From contig NZ_JARHUF010000008.1 in NCBI RefSeq assembly GCF_029223195.1, forward strand, positions 62,001-126,000: DNA of 64,000 nt, in the 5' to 3' direction. Every line of letters starts with the position of its first letter. Positions within the stretch are counted from its first letter, which is position 1. Below are positions 1-7,783 of the stretch, in pieces. The notes under the pieces are model-generated. The model did no database searches. It had not been told where the DNA came from and saw only the letters and a list, made by a program, of their open reading frames with translations. The position numbers and the translations under genes are program-made. This stretch comes from Vibrio sp. CAU 1672 (GTDB lineage Bacteria; Pseudomonadota; Gammaproteobacteria; Enterobacterales; Vibrionaceae).

Positions 1-1424
1 TGCGGCACTTCAAAGGTGCCCATGGTCAGGAACGCCACTTCATGCTTTTTCTCCAGCATGTACTTGAATGCCGATGAGCCATCGACCAGGTTGAGGGTAA
101 ACTCCAGTCCGGCCAGCTTGGCCTGCTCTTTCAGGAAGGACATCCGCGGTGTATGCACCGCAAAGCTGTAGGTGATGGCAAAGCTCAGGCGCTGGCCTTG
201 GTCGTTGACCCGGATACCCTCTGCATCCAGCTTATCAAACCCGGCCTTGGCAAAGTATTCAGCCGCTTGCCCGGGATCGAACTTCGGCGGCACCGCATCA
301 CTCAGATCATACTCACCATGCCCCACACCCAGCGCATTCGGCTGGCGCACGTAATCCCCGCGGGTGATTTTTTCGATCATGCCGTCAAAGTCGGTGGCCA
401 GGGCGACCCCTTTGCGCACATTCAGATCACTCAATAGTGGATTGGCGGTATTCAGCCACAGGCCACCAGCCCCTTGCGGGTACTGGTTATACCCCCAGAA
501 CTTGGCGATATAGCCTTTCTGGTAGGGTTCGCTATTCGACTTGTCGTGCCATAAACTCGGCATCACCAGAGCAAACGAATCCAGTTTGCCTTTCTCAAAA
601 TGCTTCATAGCGATGTCGTGATCGCGGATCACGGTCATGCGCACTTTTTCCACATTGTAGCGATGCTGATAGTAGCGGTTACTGTAACCCCACCAGTCCT
701 CACCCACGTGCTTAAAGGTGACACTTTTGCCTTTTTTGACGTCATCCAGGTAATAAGCGAACGTGGTCGGCTCACTCTTAAAATTGTATTTGCGCACAAA
801 GTTATCATCAATGCCGTCGCCATTTTCATCCTTGGAAGGATTGGCATAGAAGTGCGCTGGCCGAGGCGTCAGCCCGCCCAGCGAATAAAGCAAATCATCT
901 TTATTTTTTTCGCTCCCGGCCACAAATGCCAGCGTATGCTGATCAAACTTGATCACATCGGCAACTTGCTTGCTGTAATACTCGTTGTACCAGGGGGCGA
1001 CGATGTCTTTCGAACGGTAAAACTTGAGCATAAAGACAAAATCATCGGCCGTCACCGGCTTGCCGTCTGACCACTTTGCTTGTGGATTAAGCTTGAAATA
1101 GACGGTTTTATTGTCGTCACCAAATGCCCACTCGTTGGCCAGATCAGGGATCCATTCCAGCGTGTTGGGATGCATACTGACCAGGTTCGGTACATCATCG
1201 GCAAACCACGAGCGCAAACCGGAATTAGAATCGGGCCCGACACTGCGTAGGGTCTGCGGGAAGCTGGACAAATACGTGCGGTAGGTCCCGCCAAACTGAG
1301 CCTGTTCCGAAGCAAACAACGGCGCATCCCAGTTGCTCTGCCATTCCAGATCTGCCGGCAGAGTTGCCGACATAACGCCCATACTGATCGCCGTTAGGGT
1401 CGATGCCAACAGTAATCTTTTCAT
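1..1424 (-). CDS. yejA: Peptide ABC transporter substrate-binding protein, YejA-like (SBP family 5), C-terminus outside window
   Basis: Periplasmic binding protein that would deliver oligopeptides (in enterics also peptide antibiotics such as microcin C) to the permeases encoded just upstream. Reading leftwards from an ATG at 1424, about 474 codons are present without a stop, so the C-terminal part lies beyond position 1. The start gives a short signal peptide (MKRLLLASTLTAISMGVMSA). It continues into a typical family 5 fold, with W-x-P-D-L-A (about residues 85-90) and W-S-D-G-K-P-V-T-A-D-D-F near residue 115, the hallmark of this family. An acidic loop DENGDGIDD (residues 199-207) resembles a bacterial calcium-binding loop. 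The gene is third in a minus-strand run yejB-yejE-yejA, unlike the A-B-E-F order of E. coli; any ATPase gene would be outside the window. The substrate is inferred from family only. Confidence 0.88.
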   Translation of the reverse strand, partial: MKRLLLASTLTAISMGVMSATLPADLEWQSNWDAPLFASEQAQFGGTYRTYLSSFPQTLRSVGPDSNSGLRSWFADDVPNLVSMHPNTLEWIPDLANEWAFGDDNKTVYFKLNPQAKWSDGKPVTADDFVFMLKFYRSKDIVAPWYNEYYSKQVADVIKFDQHTLAFVAGSEKNKDDLLYSLGGLTPRPAHFYANPSKDENGDGIDDNFVRKYNFKSEPTTFAYYLDDVKKGKSVTFKHVGEDWWGYSNRYYQHRYNVEKVRMTVIRDHDIAMKHFEKGKLDSFALVMPSLWHDKSNSEPYQKGYIAKFWGYNQYPQGAGGLWLNTANPLLSDLNVRKGVALATDFDGMIEKITRGDYVRQPNALGVGHGEYDLSDAVPPKFDPGQAAEYFAKAGFDKLDAEGIRVNDQGQRLSFAITYSFAVHTPRMSFLKEQAKLAGLEFTLNLVDGSSAFKYMLEKKHEVAFLTMGTFEVP

Positions 1425-1463
1425 AAAATTCCCTTTTTATTGTTCGCTCACAGTGACTGTGTA

Positions 1464-2507
1464 TTAAACATAGCGCGTGAACTTTTTCGGGTCGAATGCC
1501 GCCCGAATCGCTTCACCGATAAAGGTCACCATCACCAGGACCAACACGATAGAAGAAACCACCGATGCCACGATCCACGGCGAGTCGAGGTTCGACTTAC
1601 CCTGTTGCAACAATTCCCCCCAACTAGGGGTCGGCGGCATCAGGCCCAGTCCCAGGTAATCCAGGGCGGTCAGTGCGGTAATGTTGGCTGCGATGGTAAA
1701 CGGCGCGAGGGTGACGATCATCACCATGGTATTGGGCAGAATATGGTTAAACAGAATGCGCGGAGTGGATGCCCCCAGCGCACGGGCCGCCATCACGTAT
1801 TCACGCGCGGACTCTTTATAAGTCATGGTGCGCATATACCAGGTCATCCCCATCCAGCCAAACAGCACGTTAATCGCAACAAACAGGCTGAAGGTCGGCT
1901 GAACGATTGAGACCAGGATCATGATCACGTACAAGAACGGCACCATCGACCAGATTTCGATCAGGCGCTGGACAAACAGGTCGAACTTACCCCCCCAGAA
2001 CCCCATCGCACAGCCAACCGCGGTACCGATGGCGTACGAAATCGCCATGGTCATCAAGGCAAAGCCCATCGCGGTACGGAAGCCATACACCAGACGCGCC
2101 AGAATGTCGCGGCCAATCACGTCCGTACCCAGATAATGCTGACTTTCGGCACTCGGGGCGGTCGGAGGAAAATCACCGCTGAAATCCTGCTCATACGGAT
2201 TCCACGGCACGATGGGCAGGATCACGTAGTTATCACCGCCTTCGGCAGCAAATGCCTGCTGGAGCTGGCGGTAATCTGCCTCACTGGATGACGCCTGACC
2301 AAACTCACTGCCAAGACGCACGTCACTGACTACCGGGAAAAAATATTCGCCTTCGTATTTCACCACCAGCGCTTTGCTGTTGATCAGCAACTCGGCGAAC
2401 AAAGAGAGCACCAACATGGTGGTCAGAATAATAAACGACCAGTAACCACGTTTGATCTCTTTGAAGTGACGGAATTTCTTTTGCGTTAACGGGCTGACTT
2501 TGATCAT
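1464..2507 (-). CDS. yejE: Peptide ABC transporter permease, YejE-like
   Basis: Inner-membrane permease subunit of a Dpp/Opp-type importer. The 347-residue protein has an N-terminal membrane helix (about residues 22-44), a long periplasmic segment that is characteristic of YejE rather than DppC or OppC, and then the transmembrane permease domain. The EAA-type cytoplasmic loop is visible as ARALGASTPRILFNHILPN, where the ATPase docks. I chose the ATG at 2507 because GGAG lies six bases upstream; an in-frame TTG at 2519 has no comparable ribosome site and would overlap yejB. One base separates it from the yejB stop codon, so the two are almost certainly co-translated. It ends 39 bp before the binding-protein gene. 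Confidence 0.9.
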   Translation of the reverse strand: MIKVSPLTQKKFRHFKEIKRGYWSFIILTTMLVLSLFAELLINSKALVVKYEGEYFFPVVSDVRLGSEFGQASSSEADYRQLQQAFAAEGGDNYVILPIVPWNPYEQDFSGDFPPTAPSAESQHYLGTDVIGRDILARLVYGFRTAMGFALMTMAISYAIGTAVGCAMGFWGGKFDLFVQRLIEIWSMVPFLYVIMILVSIVQPTFSLFVAINVLFGWMGMTWYMRTMTYKESAREYVMAARALGASTPRILFNHILPNTMVMIVTLAPFTIAANITALTALDYLGLGLMPPTPSWGELLQQGKSNLDSPWIVASVVSSIVLVLVMVTFIGEAIRAAFDPKKFTRYV

Positions 2508-2508
2508 G

Positions 2509-3534
2509 TTACGCTCCAAACTTCACTCGTGGGTCGACTAAAGCGACACAGATGTCAGAAATGATGTTACCTATCAGCAGCAACATCGCATTGATTGCGA
2601 CAATGCCCATCACCACCGGATAATCCCGCTCCATAATCGACTCATAGCCCAGCAGGCCTATCCCGTCGATATTAAAAATCACCTCAATCAGAAACGCACC
2701 GGTCATAAAGAACAGCAGTGAGTTACCAAAGTGGCTGGCAATCGGGATCAGGCTGTTACGCAACGCGTGCTTGCGTACCGCTTTTTTAAACGGCAGGCCT
2801 TTGGCGATCGCGGTGCGGATATAATCGGATGACAGGTTTTCCATCAGGTTGTTCTTCATCGTCATCGTCAGCGTGGCGAAATCGCCGATCAGATAACAGA
2901 TCAACGGCAATACCGCATGCCACATGATGTCCTTCACCTGCTCAAACAGGGTTTCAAAATCATCAAAGTCATCCCCGACAAAGCCCCCCATCGGGAACCA
3001 CTCAAGGTGATAGCTGAACAACGTGATCAGCAACACCCCAACCACATAGCCTGGCAGGGCGTAACCGACAAAAATCAGGATCGAGGACGCCGAATCAAAC
3101 ACCGAGCCATGTTTAAGCGCCTTGTAATACCCCAGCGGGATCGAGATAAAATAGCTGATGAAAAAAGTCATGCCGCCATAAAACAGCGACACCGGTAATC
3201 GCTCGGCAATCATATCCGAGACCGGCTCGTAGTAACGGGTCGACTCACCGAAATCGAGCACCACCAGGCGGCTTAGCCAGTCGATGTACGCTTCGGTCAC
3301 CGGCTTGTCCAGACCATAAAACGCATTCAGTTCGGCAATCTGGTCTTCAGACAGCGCCGTGTTCCCTCCCGCCGACGTCATGGCCGCCGCACCATCGCCT
3401 TGCGACTGCATTTGCGACAGCATACGTTCAACCGGGCCACCGGGTACAAAACGGGTAATGGCGAAGATCAGGATGGTAATCCCCAAGAAGGTGGGTACGA
3501 CCAACGCGAGTCGGCGTAAAAAATATGACAGCAT
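2509..3534 (-). CDS. yejB: Peptide ABC transporter permease, YejB-like
   Basis: First gene of the importer operon, encoding the second integral-membrane permease (341 residues). The N-terminus MLSYFLRRLALVVPTFLGI is typical of DppB/OppB/YejB proteins. The PGGPVE motif followed by a long insert (about residues 35-75) matches YejB rather than the shorter DppB. An EAA-like loop (AIAKGLPFKKAVRKHALRNS) and the C-terminal DPRVKF motif are present. The reading frame is open up to 3609, but the ATG at 3534 is preferred: it begins the conserved helix and follows a GGAG about ten bases upstream. The promoter should lie in the gap to its right, which is shared with a divergent TonB-dependent receptor gene. 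Confidence 0.9.
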   Translation of the reverse strand: MLSYFLRRLALVVPTFLGITILIFAITRFVPGGPVERMLSQMQSQGDGAAAMTSAGGNTALSEDQIAELNAFYGLDKPVTEAYIDWLSRLVVLDFGESTRYYEPVSDMIAERLPVSLFYGGMTFFISYFISIPLGYYKALKHGSVFDSASSILIFVGYALPGYVVGVLLITLFSYHLEWFPMGGFVGDDFDDFETLFEQVKDIMWHAVLPLICYLIGDFATLTMTMKNNLMENLSSDYIRTAIAKGLPFKKAVRKHALRNSLIPIASHFGNSLLFFMTGAFLIEVIFNIDGIGLLGYESIMERDYPVVMGIVAINAMLLLIGNIISDICVALVDPRVKFGA

Positions 3535-3887
3535 ATACAACTTACTCCATGTCCACTGTCCATTTATCAGGCAGATTGAGAGGATAATTTCCGGCCTAAA
3601 ATGGCGCATACTTATACAGCGGTAACCAAAGCTATTGAAACGCGCTCCCTTCGCTTCAGTACGCAGTTTTTTCTACTACCGCAATAATCTCAGCGTCATA
3701 TTTATCTCGAAACTCGATTTGCTTCAAGTATTTGCTGCCAAAACATGACAAACTCCCTCCGACATAAAAAAAAATGGAACTTTTATAAAAAAAGATAAAA
3801 ACCCGCAAAAACCATTCATACAGCAGATCAATCTGGGCATATTAGAGTCAAAGGCCTAAATAAAAATGCAATATGGCAACATATTTA

Positions 3888-3902
3888 GACACCTCCAGTG
3901 TC
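3888..3902. promoter_or_regulatory. Inverted repeat GACAC-N5-GTGTC
   Basis: Perfect 5-bp arms around a 5-bp spacer in the yejB/receptor gap, 46 bp left of a second inverted repeat with the same 5-bp spacing. Possibly a regulator-binding site; the regulator is unknown and the arms are short enough to arise by chance. Confidence 0.3.
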
Positions 3903-3947
3903 GGCAATTTGGACACTAAAACGCCAATGAGCCCTTTAAGCACAAAG

Positions 3948-3966
3948 GGTATCAATATCTGATACC
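3948..3966. promoter_or_regulatory. Inverted repeat GGTATCA-N5-TGATACC, candidate operator
   Basis: Perfect 7-bp arms separated by ATATC in an A/T-rich gap. The geometry (two half-sites one helical turn apart, about 12 bp centre to centre) fits a dimeric helix-turn-helix repressor. It has no T-run to act as a terminator. I cannot name the regulator; it could serve either the importer or the receptor operon. Confidence 0.45.
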
Positions 3967-4171
3967 AACAGACAAAACTGGGTTAACATGCGCTGCATGG
4001 ATGAAAAAAACCACCTCAGAACTTTATGCTAATAATTTCCTATTTTACAGAGGCGTCCCCCCCATTGGAAAGCAGACACAATATAAGTCATTAAACTTTA
4101 CAACAAACACAAAATACGGTGTTTTATTAAGATTTGATCTCGATTAAGCAATAGATTTCAGAAAATTATTC

Positions 4172-4187
4172 TATGATTCAGGTCACA
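4172..4187 (+). promoter_or_regulatory. CRP-like binding site
   Basis: TATGA-N6-TCACA differs at one position from the CRP consensus TGTGA-N6-TCACA, and the flanks (T-rich after the second half) also fit. Its centre is about 95 bp before the predicted start of transcription at about 4275, a spacing at which CRP can activate from a class I position. This suggests the receptor operon responds to carbon status; it is an inference from sequence alone. Confidence 0.5.
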
Positions 4188-4238
4188 TTTGGTCATTTAC
4201 ATCTTTTTTACATTTCTTTATCTCTGTTTACCACTGGT

Positions 4239-4268
4239 TTGACTTCCTCTTTTCTTCTCAGGTATACA
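4239..4268 (+). promoter_or_regulatory. Sigma-70 promoter for the TonB-dependent receptor gene
   Basis: TTGACT (4239-4244) and TATACA (4263-4268) are separated by 18 bp, each close to consensus. The expected transcript starts near 4275 and has a leader of about 80 nt with two small inverted repeats before the ribosome site GGAG. Confidence 0.6.
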
Positions 4269-4354
4269 TTGCCGCAGCGTTAACGAAATATTAACGTCAC
4301 AAACGGTCAATTAATGACCGCGCATAGGAAATAATAATAATCGGAGCAACAAGG

Positions 4355-6949
4355 ATGTATAAAAACACAACCGCTTTATCTGTTGCGATCAGCCTGGCAT
4401 TGGGCACGGTAGCAGTGGCACCATTCGCAGCTCAGGCAGAAGAGCAACAAGTCGAAAAACTCCAGAAGATGAAAGTAACCGGTTCGCGTATCTCAACGAC
4501 GGACATGGAAGGGCCTTCCCCTGTTACCGTAATCAACAGCAAAGATATTGAATCAAAAGGTTTCAATAGTGCGCAGGATATCTTAAACAGTTTGACTCAG
4601 AACACCGGTGGTGTAATGGCGCAAACGAACTCCTTCTCATTTACTCCTGCGGCGCAATCGGTCAACCTCCGTGGCCTGGGTGCATCCCGTACCCTAATTT
4701 TGATTGATGGCCGTCGTCTTCCTCAATACCCACTGGCAGCAGGTGGCACGTCTAACTTCCAAGATATTGGTCAGATTCCGGTCGCGGCGATCGAGCGCGT
4801 AGAAGTGATGACTGACTCTGGTTCTGCGATCTACGGTTCTGATGCAATCGGTGGTGTCGTTAACTTCATCCTGAAAAAAGACTTTGATGGCGTGTCTGTT
4901 AAAGTTCGTGCCGGTGATGCGACCGATGGCGGTTATAAAAATGGCCGACTAGACATCGTTGCGGGTAAAGACTACGACGACAAACGCATTTTGTTCGTTG
5001 GTCAGTTCGCTGGCAACGAAATGCTTAAGCAAAGCGACCGTGACTGGGCGGGGAATGACAACTCAAACCGTTCACACATCAGCGGTTACTCTAGCTACGG
5101 TGCGAACTTCTATGGTCAAGACGGATCGCATTTAACCCCAGCGGATGAAGGCTCTTCCTGTAAAGAGGTCGTGGGTGAACACGGCGTAGACCGCGCTGAT
5201 GGCAAATGTGGGTTCAACCGCTCGGCATACCGCACGCTGAAACCTGAAAACAAACAATTTGATTTATTGCTTCGTGGTGAAATGGACGTTAATGACGATC
5301 TCACGGCGATGGCAGAAGCACGTTTGGGCTACAAATCAACTGAGTCAGAGTTCGAACCAAATCCGTACAACGTCGAAGTAGATGAAAACCATTTCCGTGG
5401 TGCGGGTGAATACACACGTCGTATGGTGGAGTTTGGCCCACGAGAAAGCAACACTGAAGCAAACTCATTTGGCCTGACGGTTGGTTTGAACGGCCTGTTG
5501 GCTGATGCCTACGACTGGGATCTGTATGCGAGCTACTCAGAGCAAAATGTTGACACGGATAATCCGGCTATCTACAACACGCTAGACCAGGCAGTACAAG
5601 ATGGTGATGTAGATCTACTGGGGCCAATTTCTCAAGAAACCGTTGATAAATATACGGGTAAATCTGAAAAAGAGGCTTACTCTAAACTTTACTCACTGAA
5701 TGGCTCTATCGCTGGTGACCTTGTTGAACTTCCTGCCGGCACTTCAGGCTTCGCGGTTTACGGTGAGTGGAACCGTACGGATTACAACGAAAGCATTGAT
5801 GCAACCACAGCGGCGGGCGGTTTCTCTGGCCTGGGCGGCACCTCTGGTGGTGGTGAGCGTGATCAGATTGGTCTTGGTGCGGAAGCGCTAATCCCGATCA
5901 TCGAAGATCTAGAAATGACAATCGCTGGCCGTTACGACCACTACTTCGATGACTCAGCCACAGGTGGTGCATTTACACCGAAGGTGTCTCTAGCCTACCG
6001 TCCAACCGATACTTTACTACTGCGTGGTAGTTACGGCCTGGGCTTCCGTGCCCCAGACTTGAAGCGTCTGTTTGGTCAAGAGACACGAGGCTTTGGCTCA
6101 GGTTTCGACCCGGTACTGTGTGCTCAAGCTGGCGGTAGTGGCCCACAAGATGCGGATCAATACCCAGAGTGTGATACCCAATACTTTGACACGGTCAACG
6201 GCCCTAACTCAGAGCTGAAAGAAGAAACAAGTGAAAACATCAACTTAGGTATTGCATGGGAGCCTGTTGATGATCTTGGCGTGACGGTTGACTGGTACCA
6301 CATCAAGATGGAAGACGTGGTAACCGCACCTAGCTACCAAGACGTTATCAATGATCCAGGTAAATACCCAGGTACGGAAGTGGTACGTAACGCAGACGGT
6401 ACGATTAAATCTGTCTCTTACGGTCCGGTAAACCAATCGTTTGAAAAACGTTCTGGTATTGACCTGGCTGTACGTTACGCATACGACACCAACTCGATGG
6501 GTTCATTCAGCTCTCGTCTGGCTGTAACCAAAGTCCTAATTGCGGAATATCAAGAAAATGATCGTGAACCAGTTATCGACGAAACAGACTTCATGCCTGA
6601 ATACACCGCAACACTAAACCTGGGCTGGGTATACGAAGACGTATCTCTGAACCTGTTCGGTAAATACCGTGACCGCATGTGTTCTAGCTACGCTAACCAA
6701 TACTACTTTGACAACTGTCAAGAAGCCAAAGATGCAGGTTACCGCGCTGAAATCGCCAGCATGACGACTTGGAACCTAACCGCGTCTTACCAGTTCAATG
6801 AAAGTGGTCGTGTAACGCTTGGTGCCATCAACCTGTTTGATAAAGCGCCACCAGCAGATCCACTTAACGATACTTCACCATTCTACGCTGACGAGTACGA
6901 CGATCCAGTCGGCCGCCAGGTATACATCGAAGCAGCATACGACTTCTAA
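4355..6949 (+). CDS. TonB-dependent outer-membrane receptor
   Basis: Outer-membrane beta-barrel transporter driven by the TonB complex encoded directly downstream. The 864-residue protein begins with a clear signal peptide cut after A-Q-A near residue 28, then a TonB-box region (EKLQKMKVTGSRI). The plug domain spans about residues 45-175, with the hallmarks VNLRGLGASRTLILIDGRR and SAIYGSDAIGGVVNFI. The long barrel ends in the usual terminal aromatic (AAYDF). The ribosome site is GGAG eight bases before the ATG. The substrate cannot be read from sequence. The architecture resembles marine gammaproteobacterial receptors for sugars or peptides as much as siderophore receptors, and I see no clear Fur box upstream but do see a CRP-like site. 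A strong hairpin follows the stop codon, so downstream genes may be expressed at a lower level or separately. Confidence 0.93.
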   Translation: MYKNTTALSVAISLALGTVAVAPFAAQAEEQQVEKLQKMKVTGSRISTTDMEGPSPVTVINSKDIESKGFNSAQDILNSLTQNTGGVMAQTNSFSFTPAAQSVNLRGLGASRTLILIDGRRLPQYPLAAGGTSNFQDIGQIPVAAIERVEVMTDSGSAIYGSDAIGGVVNFILKKDFDGVSVKVRAGDATDGGYKNGRLDIVAGKDYDDKRILFVGQFAGNEMLKQSDRDWAGNDNSNRSHISGYSSYGANFYGQDGSHLTPADEGSSCKEVVGEHGVDRADGKCGFNRSAYRTLKPENKQFDLLLRGEMDVNDDLTAMAEARLGYKSTESEFEPNPYNVEVDENHFRGAGEYTRRMVEFGPRESNTEANSFGLTVGLNGLLADAYDWDLYASYSEQNVDTDNPAIYNTLDQAVQDGDVDLLGPISQETVDKYTGKSEKEAYSKLYSLNGSIAGDLVELPAGTSGFAVYGEWNRTDYNESIDATTAAGGFSGLGGTSGGGERDQIGLGAEALIPIIEDLEMTIAGRYDHYFDDSATGGAFTPKVSLAYRPTDTLLLRGSYGLGFRAPDLKRLFGQETRGFGSGFDPVLCAQAGGSGPQDADQYPECDTQYFDTVNGPNSELKEETSENINLGIAWEPVDDLGVTVDWYHIKMEDVVTAPSYQDVINDPGKYPGTEVVRNADGTIKSVSYGPVNQSFEKRSGIDLAVRYAYDTNSMGSFSSRLAVTKVLIAEYQENDREPVIDETDFMPEYTATLNLGWVYEDVSLNLFGKYRDRMCSSYANQYYFDNCQEAKDAGYRAEIASMTTWNLTASYQFNESGRVTLGAINLFDKAPPADPLNDTSPFYADEYDDPVGRQVYIEAAYDF

Positions 6950-6959
6950 TAATAACTTT

Positions 6960-6985
6960 GGCGCGGAAATTTCCGCGCCCTTTTC
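6960..6985 (+). terminator. Hairpin terminator or attenuator after the receptor gene
   Basis: A perfect 10-bp self-complementary stem (GGCGCGGAAA and its complement, 6960-6979) followed by CTTTTC, 10 bp after the receptor stop codon and 36 bp before the next gene. The T-run is short, so it may be a partial terminator or mRNA 3'-end stabiliser that sets the ratio of receptor to TonB-complex proteins. Confidence 0.65.
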
Positions 6986-7015
6986 GACTGACTTAAACAC
7001 TGACAAGGATGCAAC

Positions 7016-7780
7016 ATGAAATTCAAGGAATTTGGCCTTAGTGCTATCGCCGCAGCATTGCTCTCTATCAGCAGTGCTTCTATTGCGGCAGACTCAGGTA
7101 CTGTTGTCTCAAAGCAAGCAAAAGCAAACAAGTCTTCTGAAGCATCTCAGCTAAAAATTGATGACTACGCTGAAAGCACCGAAGGCATGCTGGCTGAATA
7201 CAAAGGCTTACTGCGTCAAATCGACAGCATGAAAGTCTACAATGAGCAAATCAACCGTATGGTTCAATCTCAGCAGGGTGAACTGGACTCATTAAATAAC
7301 CAGATCGCACAAATCGATCAGACGGCCACTGAGGTGGTACCGCTAACGCTGAAGATGATCGATGCCCTGGATGAGTTCGTCATGCTGGATCTGCCGTTTC
7401 AGACTAAAGAGCGTAACAAGCGGGTTGCTGAACTGCGCCGCCTGATGGATCGCGCCGACGTTACCACTTCAGAAAAATTCCGCAAAGTGATGGAAGCGTA
7501 TCAAATCGAAGAAGGCTTCTCGCGCTCGATCGAGTCTTACAAAGCCAGCCTCGACCGCGATGGTAAGATCGTCACCTACGACTTCCTGCGACTTGGCCGT
7601 TCCGCGCTGCTGTTCCAATCTCCGGATGGCAAGGAAACCGGTATGTGGAACCAACAAACCCGTCAATGGGAATCACTACCAGAAAGCTACCGTATCGCTG
7701 TACAGCAAGGCATTCGCATCGCTAAGAAACAGGCGCCACCAGCGCTGATCAAATTGCCTGTATTTGCTGGGGAGAAATAA
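7016..7780 (+). CDS. DUF3450 periplasmic coiled-coil protein of a TonB system
   Basis: A 254-residue exported protein with a signal peptide (cleavage likely after SIAA near residue 25). A long helical, coiled-coil region of about 50-110 residues is followed by a C-terminal part that recognisably belongs to the DUF3450 family. In Vibrio and related marine bacteria this family sits at the head of ttpC-exbB-exbD-tonB operons, as it does here, so it is inferred to be a periplasmic partner of the energising complex. Its biochemical role is not established. AAGG lies seven bases before the ATG. The next gene starts three bases after its stop codon, and the ribosome site of that gene overlaps its last codons, implying translational coupling. 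Confidence 0.85.
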   Translation: MKFKEFGLSAIAAALLSISSASIAADSGTVVSKQAKANKSSEASQLKIDDYAESTEGMLAEYKGLLRQIDSMKVYNEQINRMVQSQQGELDSLNNQIAQIDQTATEVVPLTLKMIDALDEFVMLDLPFQTKERNKRVAELRRLMDRADVTTSEKFRKVMEAYQIEEGFSRSIESYKASLDRDGKIVTYDFLRLGRSALLFQSPDGKETGMWNQQTRQWESLPESYRIAVQQGIRIAKKQAPPALIKLPVFAGEK

Positions 7781-7783
7781 GAC

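Larger units (their letters stand above)
3535..4354. promoter_or_regulatory. 820-bp divergent control region between yejB and the TonB-dependent receptor gene
   Basis: No protein gene is supported here. The stretch is A/T-rich and holds two inverted repeats (3888-3902 and 3948-3966), a CRP-like site (4172-4187), a sigma-70 promoter reading right (4239-4268), and two small dyads in the receptor leader: CGTTAA with its complement at 4278-4296, and CGGTCA with its complement at 4304-4320. The minus-strand promoter for yejB must also be here, but I could not single it out. Confidence 0.7.
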
